The notes beneath the pieces were generated by a model, which made no database searches, was not told where the DNA came from, and was given only the letters and a program-made list of their open reading frames with translations. Position numbers and translations under genes: made by a program. From positions 1 through 35,093 of the forward strand of contig DLAA01000173.1 of the NCBI GenBank assembly GCA_002493835.1: a stretch of 35,093 nucleotides of DNA, written 5' to 3'. The first letter of the stretch is position 1. The number at the start of each line of letters is the position of its first letter. This DNA is from Lachnospiraceae bacterium UBA7060. GTDB taxonomy: Bacteria; Bacillota; Clostridia; Lachnospirales; Lachnospiraceae. This document shows positions 25,779 through 33,574 of this stretch, in pieces.

Positions 25779-28410
25779 AAAAGTGCGGGGCTGTGCTGCA
25801 GCCGTACTGATGATAGTTATGCTGCTCACGCAGGGAATGCCCCTTCTTGCTGTGGAGAACGACAGGGATAACAGTATCCGTTCTGTCAGGATGTCAGATA
25901 GTCAGATTACGGTGTCCACTCTGATTATCGGCTCCTATATGATAGACTTGGCCGGCTTGAGCGACCATATCTACGAGAAGGCCAGGGATTCCGCCAGCGA
26001 GTTCAATCAGAATAAGGTGTATTACAAGTCGGAGTTAGCTGGGGGTCAGTGGTTCGAAATCACAGATGCTACTTCCATACGCGATATCACAAATGCCGGT
26101 GTACCGGTTTCTGTGGATGTGATCGAAACGCTGGAATTTACACACTTGGTGGCAGCGGACGGTACGGTGACGGACTTGCGGGTGCAGGCTTACGTCAATG
26201 AGTTTGACATACCAGATCCATATGATCTGACGAACATGGAGGAGCTGGAACCAATCAAGATGCACTATCAGTATCTTCAGTCCAAGGAGACCAGGACGCA
26301 TAGCGATGAGAAATACTTGCAGATGATGGAAATTTTCTATGGCCTGCGCATCGAAGACGATACTACCAAAGACTGTGATGCATCGCTGGATGCCCTCAAT
26401 TCCTACAAGCTGGATGTGATCAGGCGGGGACAGCCGGAATCTTGGGCGGAGGCAGTGGCCACTGTCATGGAGGGGGAGGATGCGAGACGCCGGGTACAGT
26501 CATTAAACACGCTGGATCTTTATTTGGATGAACTGCTCAAAAAGGCAGGCGGACAGGATCAGGAGGGATTGAGCCCGGAGCAGATGGACGAATTTTATAA
26601 TGATATGGATGGACAGGATGGCAATTGGTTTGAAAATTGGCAGAACAGGCGGGAAAGTTATCAAAAATTTCTTGCAAAGCAGAGTACTTACAGTGGTGTT
26701 CCATTGGATGAGAATTTTCAGGTGGATACCGATATGATTTCTGCTATCGGCGAGTCCAAGTCCAATGTGAAAGCCAGTATCAGCAAATACACGGGAAAGC
26801 TCCTTGCGGAAGGGACGACAGCTTCCACTCAGGCGATTTATCAGTACAGCAATGATTTGATAAACTGTGCCAAAGTCTATGACACGCCGGGCAGTGACGA
26901 GGCAGCCGCCAGGCTGGTGAATCTTCTCAATGTCCTGAGAGGCGTTATCGAGAATATGGACAGTGAAAGGGATGCTCTGGAAAATGAAATGGTGGATCAG
27001 GCGTTTTCAGCCTGGTGTAACATTCTATCGGAGGGGGCAGGACCGGATTACCGGCAGGCGGAGGGTGAGGGAGCGGACCAGCCTGCGCTGACTTCCTTTT
27101 TGACGCAGCGCGAAAACGATGCGGACAACGCCCGCCTGGAGTACCAGGCGATGCTCACAGAGATGTGGAAGCGTATGAGGAATTCCCAGGCGCAGATTGA
27201 TGTCGAGACGCGCATAAACGGTATTGGACAACTGCAGGCTTTGCTACCTGAGGATGCCTTGGGAACAGTGAACAGACATCTGGAATGGCTTAGGAAATCG
27301 CTTGCGGAACTGATTGCGGACTCCGGAAATTCTTCAGAGCTTGACCAGCTCTTGGAGGAACAGAGGAATCTGGATCAACAGAGGTTAAACGCTCTGGATG
27401 ATAATGATTTGGCGGAGGCGAAGCGGCTGTCAGCTGAGATGGATGCCAGACAGAGGGATATCAACGATCTGCAGGGGCAGTTTTCTAAAATATTGGCGGA
27501 CCCGGACAGCAGTGCGGCGGATAAAACCCGAGCAGCCGCGGGTATGGCGGAGGGAAGCGCCGGAAAGTTGATTGATGAGCTGGCAAACGATATCACCTCC
27601 GGGATATTGGGTGGTACGGAGGGCACAGAAGACAGGCAGGGCGGCGCAGACAGGAGCGGCTTGGACAATGATATGGCAGCGATCGTAGAATTGGCGCAGT
27701 ATGATCCGGAGGCGGCTTCCGGGGCGGCTGCAGATATCAGGAAAGCGCTGGATAACACACCGGATATGGATGCCGGGATCTTGGATGACTTAAATAGTCA
27801 ATTATCAGATCTGGAACAGGGGCTGGCAGACGGCGGTGCAGGCACACTTTCGCAGGCCCAGTTAAACAGCCTTCTTGCGGATTATTTTGATAGTACTTCC
27901 ACTGCTTCAGACTGTGACAAAGCAGGGGCATTGATTGCTCTCTCCCAGTACGCGGAGGACAGCAACAATGAGAACGCGAAAGTGTTAGCAGCTTCCATGG
28001 CAAATCAGTTTGCGGCACAGGAAAATCCCTATATCTTTGAGAAGTACGACAAAGCTGTGAACGCTTACGTTTCTTTAAAGACCATAGGCCAGGTCTGCGG
28101 CTATCGCTATATTTTTGACGAGGTGCACCATATTGTTACCCTCAGAAGGTCCATGGAGTATTATACGTTTACTTCCGGTAATCCGGCCTATGTGTTTACG
28201 GAGAATTCCCGGGGAAAATTATCGGCGGAGCCGGGATTAAAGACAGTTCTTTATATCGACAGCAGAGATGGAGACGAAATCTTTGGCTGCAGGGGACAGG
28301 AGATAGCCAGGTGTTCCTGGGCAGCGGCCAGAACAGCAGCTATGGAGCCGGACATCGGGGTCATATATGACATGCTGATGCGTGCGGACCGCGGATCAAA
28401 TGGAGGTTAG
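25768..28410 (+). CDS. Large secreted coiled-coil protein with C-terminal stalk domain
   Basis: A signal peptide (about residues 1-29, LMIVMLLTQGMPLLAVEN) leads into a large, acidic, mostly helical protein of 880 residues. Long coiled segments occur around 520-600, and Asp/Ala/Gly-rich low-complexity stretches around 610-740. Near the C-terminus, YVSLKTIGQVCGYRYIFD and IVTLRRSMEYYTF resemble the copper-amine-oxidase N-terminal (stalk) domain common on clostridial surface proteins. No C-terminal anchor is seen. ATG 25768 is used because AAGGAAG lies 3 nt upstream and the signal peptide begins there; the open frame extends to 25696 within the previous gene. It is likely an extracellular scaffold of the injection cluster. 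Confidence 0.7.
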   Translation: MTDKKVRGCAAAVLMIVMLLTQGMPLLAVENDRDNSIRSVRMSDSQITVSTLIIGSYMIDLAGLSDHIYEKARDSASEFNQNKVYYKSELAGGQWFEITDATSIRDITNAGVPVSVDVIETLEFTHLVAADGTVTDLRVQAYVNEFDIPDPYDLTNMEELEPIKMHYQYLQSKETRTHSDEKYLQMMEIFYGLRIEDDTTKDCDASLDALNSYKLDVIRRGQPESWAEAVATVMEGEDARRRVQSLNTLDLYLDELLKKAGGQDQEGLSPEQMDEFYNDMDGQDGNWFENWQNRRESYQKFLAKQSTYSGVPLDENFQVDTDMISAIGESKSNVKASISKYTGKLLAEGTTASTQAIYQYSNDLINCAKVYDTPGSDEAAARLVNLLNVLRGVIENMDSERDALENEMVDQAFSAWCNILSEGAGPDYRQAEGEGADQPALTSFLTQRENDADNARLEYQAMLTEMWKRMRNSQAQIDVETRINGIGQLQALLPEDALGTVNRHLEWLRKSLAELIADSGNSSELDQLLEEQRNLDQQRLNALDDNDLAEAKRLSAEMDARQRDINDLQGQFSKILADPDSSAADKTRAAAGMAEGSAGKLIDELANDITSGILGGTEGTEDRQGGADRSGLDNDMAAIVELAQYDPEAASGAAADIRKALDNTPDMDAGILDDLNSQLSDLEQGLADGGAGTLSQAQLNSLLADYFDSTSTASDCDKAGALIALSQYAEDSNNENAKVLAASMANQFAAQENPYIFEKYDKAVNAYVSLKTIGQVCGYRYIFDEVHHIVTLRRSMEYYTFTSGNPAYVFTENSRGKLSAEPGLKTVLYIDSRDGDEIFGCRGQEIARCSWAAARTAAMEPDIGVIYDMLMRADRGSNGG

Positions 28411-28436
28411 GAAGACGCTCCGGAATAGAGGTTAAA

Positions 28437-29036
28437 ATGGCAGATTATACGATTATATCAGACGTCAGCGGTTTTATCTGTAAAATGCTGCGGGAGAAGA
28501 TGTGTCCGGAACCGGTACCTTCCCCGAACAATATTGAGATCTCCTCCCCTGCTGCCCAGGACGTGGACTACATAATCGGGTTGTACTTGTACGATGTGAA
28601 GGAGGAGACCATAGTGGCGAGGCCGCCCCGCGTTTCGGCGGGCGGCACCAAATTCAGCAGGCCGCCGGTGCCGTATAGTCTTTACTATATGGTGTTCATC
28701 AACGGCTCATCCCAGATGGGATTAAAGGCGCCGGATATACAGAAAATCATTGGGAGGATCGCACAGATTGTCAGTGATAACAGCTCTGTGTACCCGCATG
28801 AATTACAGCCATGGCTGGATGCAGTGGAACCTCCGATTGTGTTGTCTCAGGCGAAGATGGCACTCGATGAAAAGGTGCGGGTGTGGCAGGCAATCAATAA
28901 GCCCTATCAGATCAGCCTGTTTTATAAGGCGGCGCCCGTTTATGTGTCCAGCGAGACTGTGGCAGATCCCCCTCGTGTCAGCGAGGCGTTGTTTGACATG
29001 GAGGTGATAAGGCCGGAAGGGGGTGACCAGGGATAA
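28437..29036 (+). CDS. DUF4255 protein, Pvc16/Afp16-like tail cap/terminator
   Basis: The whole 199-residue protein fits DUF4255, the domain found in Afp16/Pvc16, which caps the tail tube and sets particle length. Visible features include the N-terminal ISDVSGFICKMLREKM helix, the GLYLYDVKEE strand, the RPPVPYSLYYMV segment and the C-terminal ISLFYKAAPVYV. Its presence marks the region as an extracellular-type contractile injection system rather than a prophage alone. TAGAGG lies 5 nt before the ATG. The next gene begins at the very next base after its stop. Confidence 0.88.
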   Translation: MADYTIISDVSGFICKMLREKMCPEPVPSPNNIEISSPAAQDVDYIIGLYLYDVKEETIVARPPRVSAGGTKFSRPPVPYSLYYMVFINGSSQMGLKAPDIQKIIGRIAQIVSDNSSVYPHELQPWLDAVEPPIVLSQAKMALDEKVRVWQAINKPYQISLFYKAAPVYVSSETVADPPRVSEALFDMEVIRPEGGDQG

Positions 29037-29774
29037 GTGGGAGACTCGTTTTGTTATCAGCTTGATCTGGTGATCAGACTTGTGGATACTACCGTCGGCT
29101 GGCCGGTGACAGAACAGCAGGTTTTATTTAAGAAGAACGGTCAAAAGCTTGCTTTTTACACCCGCGGAGCAGGGGTTCATGTGTGTCTAAACAGCGGGCG
29201 GGAGGATATGAAGCTGACAGTTATAGTGAGGGGATATTTGGAAACTACAGTCGATATTCGTTATAAGAAGTTGGCTGGCAGATATCCGGAGGTATATGTG
29301 GATCTGATACCTGAGAGGCCGAAGTATGGTTATTCCGATTTTGTAGATATCATTGGCAGTATGCCGGGTATTACATCTGTCGAAGCAGTGTGTCTGACGG
29401 ATCCGCTTGCAGAGGCAGCCGCTTACAGCGCAAGAAAGCAGCAAATGAAGCTTTTTGCAGCGAGGGCGTTTGATGAGGAAGCCTATGCGTTAATTCATGC
29501 AGAGACAGCAAGCTTTGAAGAGTTCCATGTGGTATCTGTTAGAAACAGACTTTTTTTGCAGCTTGCACAACCCATGGAGACGGAGGTAAAACCTGGGGAG
29601 AAGATTTCACGCATCGTGAGAGGCAAGGCGGAGAAAGACGGAAACTACTTACTGCGGCTGCGTAAAGACGGACAGGGAATACAGCACCTGATTCGCTATG
29701 TAGTAAACGGTAAGACAACATTTAGGAAGATCGGCGCTGAGTCAGCGGGCGATTTGGAAAACGGGAGGTTGTAG
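29037..29774 (+). CDS. Injection-cluster protein with N-terminal Ig/carboxypeptidase-regulatory-like domain
   Basis: The first about 85 residues form a beta-rich segment (LDLVIRLVDTTVGWPV, then LTVIVRGYLETTVDI and VYVDLIPE) like carboxypeptidase-regulatory/PEGA-type domains. The remaining about 160 residues include a second beta-rich part and are not recognised. There is no signal peptide. The start is a GTG directly after the previous stop, so it is translated by coupling with the DUF4255 gene. Its place between cap and PAAR-like genes suggests a structural part or adaptor. Confidence 0.6.
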   Translation: MGDSFCYQLDLVIRLVDTTVGWPVTEQQVLFKKNGQKLAFYTRGAGVHVCLNSGREDMKLTVIVRGYLETTVDIRYKKLAGRYPEVYVDLIPERPKYGYSDFVDIIGSMPGITSVEAVCLTDPLAEAAAYSARKQQMKLFAARAFDEEAYALIHAETASFEEFHVVSVRNRLFLQLAQPMETEVKPGEKISRIVRGKAEKDGNYLLRLRKDGQGIQHLIRYVVNGKTTFRKIGAESAGDLENGRL

Positions 29775-29775
29775 A

Positions 29776-30165
29776 ATGGGGATGATGGTGGTGACGGGGG
29801 CGGTTTGTAAGTGTGCATTTGGGACAATTCCCTGTGCATTGCAGGTGACATCGCAGGCGGCCTGTATGGCAGAAGGACTGCCGATTGCCACCATACAGGA
29901 TATGCAGCCAGGTATCAATCTGAAAAGCTTTGGCATGTGTACATCGCTGGTGAATCCGGCAGTGGCAGCGGCCACGGCGGCGGCTTTGGGCGTGCTGACC
30001 CCGCAGCCCTGCAGTATGGTCCCGGCAGGACCGTGGATCACATCGAGCCCCAAGGTGCTGGTGGGAGGAATTCCCTGCCTTGAAAGCGGTGCAGCCCTCA
30101 TGTGCGGCATTGGAGCTGGGTGCATCCGTGTAGTAATGCCTGGTCAGACAAAGGCGATCGTGTAA
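29776..30165 (+). CDS. DUF4280 PAAR-like spike-tip protein
   Basis: This 129-residue glycine/alanine/cysteine-rich protein matches DUF4280, a PAAR-like family that sharpens the tip of phage-tail-like spikes and may carry effectors. Typical parts are VVTGAVCKCAFGTIPC, CTSLVNPAVAAATA, GVLTPQPCSMVPAGPW and VGGIPCLESGAALMC. The repeated cysteines could bind a metal ion at the tip. It starts 1 nt after the preceding stop with GGGAGG upstream, and it precedes the sheath gene by 18 nt. Confidence 0.88.
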   Translation: MGMMVVTGAVCKCAFGTIPCALQVTSQAACMAEGLPIATIQDMQPGINLKSFGMCTSLVNPAVAAATAAALGVLTPQPCSMVPAGPWITSSPKVLVGGIPCLESGAALMCGIGAGCIRVVMPGQTKAIV

Positions 30166-30183
30166 GAAGAAAGGAGAACGAAT

Positions 30184-31167
30184 ATGGCGCAATATTTTTC
30201 ACCGGGAGTATATGTGGAGGAGTACGATAACTCTTCCAGACCGATAGAAGGCGTTGGGACTTCAGTCGCGGGCTTCGTTGGCTTTGCGGAGAAGGGGCCC
30301 ACAGAAGGAGCGCTTTTTGTCATCACAAGCTACAGGGAGTTTGTCCGTCAATTTGGCAGGCCCTTGAGTGAGTTTGAGTATGGCGAGTACCGATATCTGG
30401 CTCCTGCCGTGGAGCAGTTTTTTGTAAACGGGGGCAGCAGCTGTTATGTGTCCCGCGTGAGTGTGCCGGATGCAAAAGCGGCTTTTGCAAAGAAAGGTAT
30501 TCTCTGTGTGGAGGCAGGCAGTGTCGGCAAGTGGGGCAACAAGATTCAGATCACTCTGACAAGCGTCACAAGGCGTAAGATGCAGATGGTAGGTTTAAAC
30601 GGCGAGGCTTATGTGGCAAAGAGTGTGGATGGTTTTCGCGAGGGGGATCTGGTTGTCTGCGGCGGCGTGTACAACCGCATCAAGTCCATAATTGACAACA
30701 GCGTGACCTTTGAACAGCCCTTTGAAGAGGAGATTGTGGATACCGCATTGCTCCCTGTCACTTTGGTATATCTGGTGGAGACTGACGTTTCCGTCCGCTG
30801 TGGGGAGGAGGCTGAGAACTACAGAGGTGTGAGTTTTAATACAGCGAATCCAAATTATATTGCCTACCGTATGGCAAACAGCGAGTTGGTTAAGATTACC
30901 GTAAATCAGGATGACAAGCTGGACAATCCCGTGGAAGCGATTCTGGGTGAGGGATGCGGGGATGGCATGTTTATGTTGGAAAATGGGCAGGATGGTTCCA
31001 TCAGCAAAGCCACTGCGGGTACTTTTATCGGAGAGGACAATGGGCCTGGCAGGAGAACGGGACTGGAGGCATTCGTGGAACTTGCAAATGTGAATATGCT
31101 GTTGGTGCCGGGCATCACGATTCCTGAGGTGATTGTGTCCATGGTGGGACAGTGTGAAAATTTGTAA
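30184..31167 (+). CDS. Contractile tail sheath protein, N-terminal part (interrupted by in-frame stop)
   Basis: The start FSPGVYVEEYDNSSRPIEGVGTSVAGFVGFAEKGP is the hallmark N-terminus of phage-tail and injection-system sheaths; the sheath contracts to drive the tube. The open frame stops at TAA 31165-31167 after MVGQCENL, but the same frame continues without another stop to 31887 with the C-terminal sheath domain. Relatives read here like CENLK(N/D)RFAI, so one AAA-to-TAA change would explain the stop. AAAGGAG precedes the ATG. The intact protein would be about 567 residues, a normal sheath length. Confidence 0.87.
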   Translation: MAQYFSPGVYVEEYDNSSRPIEGVGTSVAGFVGFAEKGPTEGALFVITSYREFVRQFGRPLSEFEYGEYRYLAPAVEQFFVNGGSSCYVSRVSVPDAKAAFAKKGILCVEAGSVGKWGNKIQITLTSVTRRKMQMVGLNGEAYVAKSVDGFREGDLVVCGGVYNRIKSIIDNSVTFEQPFEEEIVDTALLPVTLVYLVETDVSVRCGEEAENYRGVSFNTANPNYIAYRMANSELVKITVNQDDKLDNPVEAILGEGCGDGMFMLENGQDGSISKATAGTFIGEDNGPGRRTGLEAFVELANVNMLLVPGITIPEVIVSMVGQCENL

Positions 31168-31188
31168 AATCGTTTTGCAATTATTGAT

Positions 31189-31887
31189 ATGCCGAAGAAT
31201 TGCCACAAGGTAAAGGAATTGCTTGCTTACCGGGAGATGATTGATTCCTCCTATGCAGCGATGTATCACCCTTGGCTGCAGGTGTATGACCGCTCCTCTA
31301 ACAAGACAGATTTTATACCGCCATCGGGAGCGGTGGCTGGTGTCTATGCGCGCACGGACAGCACCAGAGGCGTACATAAGGCGCCGGCCAACGAGACGGT
31401 GTTCGCTGCCGGACTCAGCGTAAACTACACAAAGAATGAGCAGGATTTTTTGAATCCTGCAGGTGTGAACCTGATCCGCGCGCTGCCTGGACAGGGCATC
31501 CGCATTTGGGGTGCACGGACTGCTTCGAGTAATACAAACTTTAAGTATGTCAACGTGAGAAGACTTTTTATCTATGTGGAGGAGAGCATCAAGGCAAACA
31601 CCAACTGGGTGGTGTTCGAGCCCAATGACGAATCTCTGTGGGACCGTGTGGGCGTGACGATCAGAAGTTTCTTAGACAATCTGTGGAGAAACGGTATGCT
31701 GGCAGGGGCGCTTCCGCCGGAGGCATATTTTGTGGAGATCGGCCCTTCCACCATGAGCAGGGATGATATCGCAAGCGGACGCCTGATCTGTAATATCGGT
31801 ATCGCGCCGTCGAAGCCGGCGGAGTTCGTGATCTTTAGAGTGACACAGTTTACCGCAGGGGCGGCGGAGTCGTCAGCTGGGGAATAG
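31189..31887 (+). CDS. Contractile tail sheath protein, C-terminal part
   Basis: This is the continuation of the sheath in the same frame, 21 nt after the TAA. It carries the conserved C-terminal sheath domain: PPSGAVAGVYARTD, GVNLIRALPGQGIRIWGART, VNVRRLFIYVEESIKANTNWVVFEPND and IGIAPSKPAEFVIFRVTQ, the strands by which sheath subunits interlock. The first in-frame ATG is 31189, but no ribosome site precedes it, so separate translation looks poor. The gene is therefore either a nonsense-mutated sheath, a sequencing error, or a case of read-through. Confidence 0.85.
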   Translation: MPKNCHKVKELLAYREMIDSSYAAMYHPWLQVYDRSSNKTDFIPPSGAVAGVYARTDSTRGVHKAPANETVFAAGLSVNYTKNEQDFLNPAGVNLIRALPGQGIRIWGARTASSNTNFKYVNVRRLFIYVEESIKANTNWVVFEPNDESLWDRVGVTIRSFLDNLWRNGMLAGALPPEAYFVEIGPSTMSRDDIASGRLICNIGIAPSKPAEFVIFRVTQFTAGAAESSAGE

Positions 31888-31916
31888 TGAGGACATAGGA
31901 AAGGAGACAATAATAT

Positions 31917-32432
31917 ATGCCAGCAACTACTACAAATAATTCCATGGGGCATGAGTATCCGTGGACGAAAATGAATTTTCTGGTAACTGTGGATACGCTG
32001 AATGCCACGGCGGCTTTCAGTGAAGCGACAGGGATGGAAGCGACCGTCGATGTGATCGAGTTCCGTCAAGGCAATTCCGGAAGCTTTTCTCCCATTAAGG
32101 TGCCTGGGCTTGTCAAGCACGGCAATGTGACATTGAAATATGGTTACACTGCTTCCAACCAGTTCAGGGACTGGGCGATGGCATGTACGGCTGATACGAG
32201 GGCAGAGGAAATGCCCCGCCATGATGTGAGAATTGAGCTTTTGGACACATCAGCAGGGATGAAGAACGGCAACACCACGACAAGTGGCTCTGCGGCGAAT
32301 CAATATCTTTTGCGAGATGCGTGGATTAATAAATACACGGCGCCCGATATGAACGCGCTTCAGAGTGAGATCGCGATTGAGACGGTGGAGATTGCCTTTG
32401 AACGTCTTGAGCTGCCGGGCGCAGGCGTGTAA
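31917..32432 (+). CDS. Phage-tail-like tube protein (gp19 family)
   Basis: The 171-residue protein fits the T4 gp19-like inner tube family: YPWTKMNFLVTVDTLN at the start, the FSEATGMEATVDVIEFRQG loop, KVPGLVKHGNVTLKYG, and the closing IAIETVEIAFERLEL strand. It polymerises as hexameric rings inside the sheath. AAAGGAG lies 10 nt upstream of ATG 31917. It directly follows the sheath, the standard order of contractile systems. Confidence 0.92.
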   Translation: MPATTTNNSMGHEYPWTKMNFLVTVDTLNATAAFSEATGMEATVDVIEFRQGNSGSFSPIKVPGLVKHGNVTLKYGYTASNQFRDWAMACTADTRAEEMPRHDVRIELLDTSAGMKNGNTTTSGSAANQYLLRDAWINKYTAPDMNALQSEIAIETVEIAFERLELPGAGV

Positions 32433-32445
32433 AAGGAGGATGGGA

Positions 32446-32808
32446 ATGCAGACAGAGTATGAATTTACGCTTCCCAAAGGCTTTCTCGACGAACACGGAG
32501 TGCTTCACAGGAGAGGAAAGATGCGTCTTGCCACAGCGGAGGATGAAATCAGCGCTACGAGGGATCCCAGAGTCTTGAGCAATCCCTCCTATCTGACGGT
32601 GGTGCTTCTCAGTAAGGTGATCACACAACTGGAGGACTATAACATGATTACCGGCACGACGATCGGGAAGTTTTTTACGGCGGACCTGGCTTTTTTACAG
32701 GACATGTATCAGAAGATCAACGATGTGGAGCCGCCTGTCATGAAGGTCGTATGTCCCAAATGCGGAGAAAAGATCGAGACACCGGTAAATTTTACTGCGG
32801 AGGGTTAA
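32446..32808 (+). CDS. Phage tail assembly protein (zero-frame product)
   Basis: The 120-residue product resembles tail assembly proteins of injection clusters (EFTLPKGFLDEHGVLHRRGKMRLATAEDEI, DPRVLSNPSYLTVVLLSKVI, FTADLAFLQDMYQKIND). Near its end is a one-sided CPKCGEK knuckle. ATG 32446 is 6 nt after AAAGGAGG (32432-32439), better than the ATG at 32440, which abuts it. Its last codons overlap, in the -1 frame, the coding sequence of the DUF6760-like protein, with a slippery heptamer in between. By position it corresponds to the tail-chaperone genes of phages. Confidence 0.8.
   Translation: MQTEYEFTLPKGFLDEHGVLHRRGKMRLATAEDEISATRDPRVLSNPSYLTVVLLSKVITQLEDYNMITGTTIGKFFTADLAFLQDMYQKINDVEPPVMKVVCPKCGEKIETPVNFTAEG
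32787..32793 (+). other. Candidate -1 frameshift heptamer A AAT TTT
   Basis: In the zero frame of the tail-assembly gene the codons read GTA AAT TTT, giving an X XXY YYZ heptamer. A -1 slip here enters the frame that encodes the DUF6760-like segment, which has no stop until 33015. The fused product would be about 190 residues. An upstream GGAG lies about 20 nt before; no strong downstream stem is obvious. Confidence 0.35.
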
Positions 32809-33017
32809 CTCTCTATCCGGAGGAGTCTCTGTATCAGGAAATGTCCTTTATCTCCTACTATTTTCATTGGTCTGGGGATGATGTGATGAAGCTTGACCAC
32901 AGGAGCCGGAGAAGGTGGTGCCGGGAGATTTCTGACATCCACAGGAAAGTGAATCCCTCAAAAGACAAACGGGATGAGGTGCCGCTGTCCCGCATGCGGC
33001 CCGTATCCTTCCCATAA
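32793..33017 (+). CDS. DUF6760-like small injection-system protein (start uncertain, maybe frameshift product)
   Basis: The segment LYPEESLYQEMSFISYYFHW followed by DDVMKLDHRSRRRWCREI matches the short DUF6760-type proteins that accompany tube and assembly genes in injection clusters. The family normally starts just before the YP, but here that place has TTA rather than a start codon. The first later ATG (32841) would remove the conserved LYQE and sits 15 nt from GGAGGAG. In-frame ATGs at 32751 and 32760 lie deep in the upstream gene. Expression as a -1 frameshift extension of the upstream gene is therefore attractive. Confidence 0.6.
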   Translation, partial: YCGGLTLYPEESLYQEMSFISYYFHWSGDDVMKLDHRSRRRWCREISDIHRKVNPSKDKRDEVPLSRMRPVSFP

Positions 33018-33047
33018 AGGGTGGAATGCTAAGGAGGATTATGCAAA

Positions 33048-33524
33048 TTGTCTAATTATTTTGTATACAATCAGGGCACAGCTGTGATGCCGGCTTATTC
33101 TTTTATTCTCCGAGTGGAGGCAGCAGTGGATGTGCCCTGCAGGGCAGTAAAGAATCTCAGGCGTGAGAATGAGTTCGACTATATCCAGGAGGGCGGAGTA
33201 AACGATTATGTGCATTTGAAGAGGAAACCGATATCCAAGCCTTTTTCCTTTCAGGTGGAGCGCTATGCGGGGATCGACTATATAGACCCATTGACGCTGG
33301 GGACAGAGCTCGCTTTGCCGATTCTTCTTTTTGTGTACGACAGGCCGGATCAGGAGGCCAATGTACACAGGGCATATACATTTACGGGGTGTACGGTTAC
33401 GGCCAAAGACTATGGGGAATTAAACGCGGAAAAAAGCGGCCTTCTGGTGGAAACCACTACCATAGCTTTTCGGGAGATGCTCTGTGTGGACACTCCCTGG
33501 AACGCATATGCCAATCATATGTAG
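33048..33524 (+). CDS. Second tube-like / phage tail protein
   Basis: The 158-residue protein resembles a divergent gp19-type tail protein: YSFILRVEAAVDVPCRAVKN, LKRKPISKPFSFQVERYAG and TFTGCTVTAKDYGELNAEKSG. Such second tube proteins form the tube base or join tube and baseplate. The start appears to be TTG 33048, 10 nt after AAGGAGG (33031-33037). An ATG at 33041 is 3 nt from that site but reads only MQIV before a stop; one base fewer between 33044 and 33047 would place it in frame. Confidence 0.75.
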   Translation: MSNYFVYNQGTAVMPAYSFILRVEAAVDVPCRAVKNLRRENEFDYIQEGGVNDYVHLKRKPISKPFSFQVERYAGIDYIDPLTLGTELALPILLFVYDRPDQEANVHRAYTFTGCTVTAKDYGELNAEKSGLLVETTTIAFREMLCVDTPWNAYANHM

Positions 33525-33574
33525 CAAGAGCACATAGATTTAAAAGGCCGGATAGAAAAGGGAAGGAAACATTC

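Noticed and set aside
31159..31170. Read-through of the sheath TAA as a normal mechanism
   Set aside because: The context TTG TAA AAT is not a known efficient read-through signal; mutation or sequence error is simpler.
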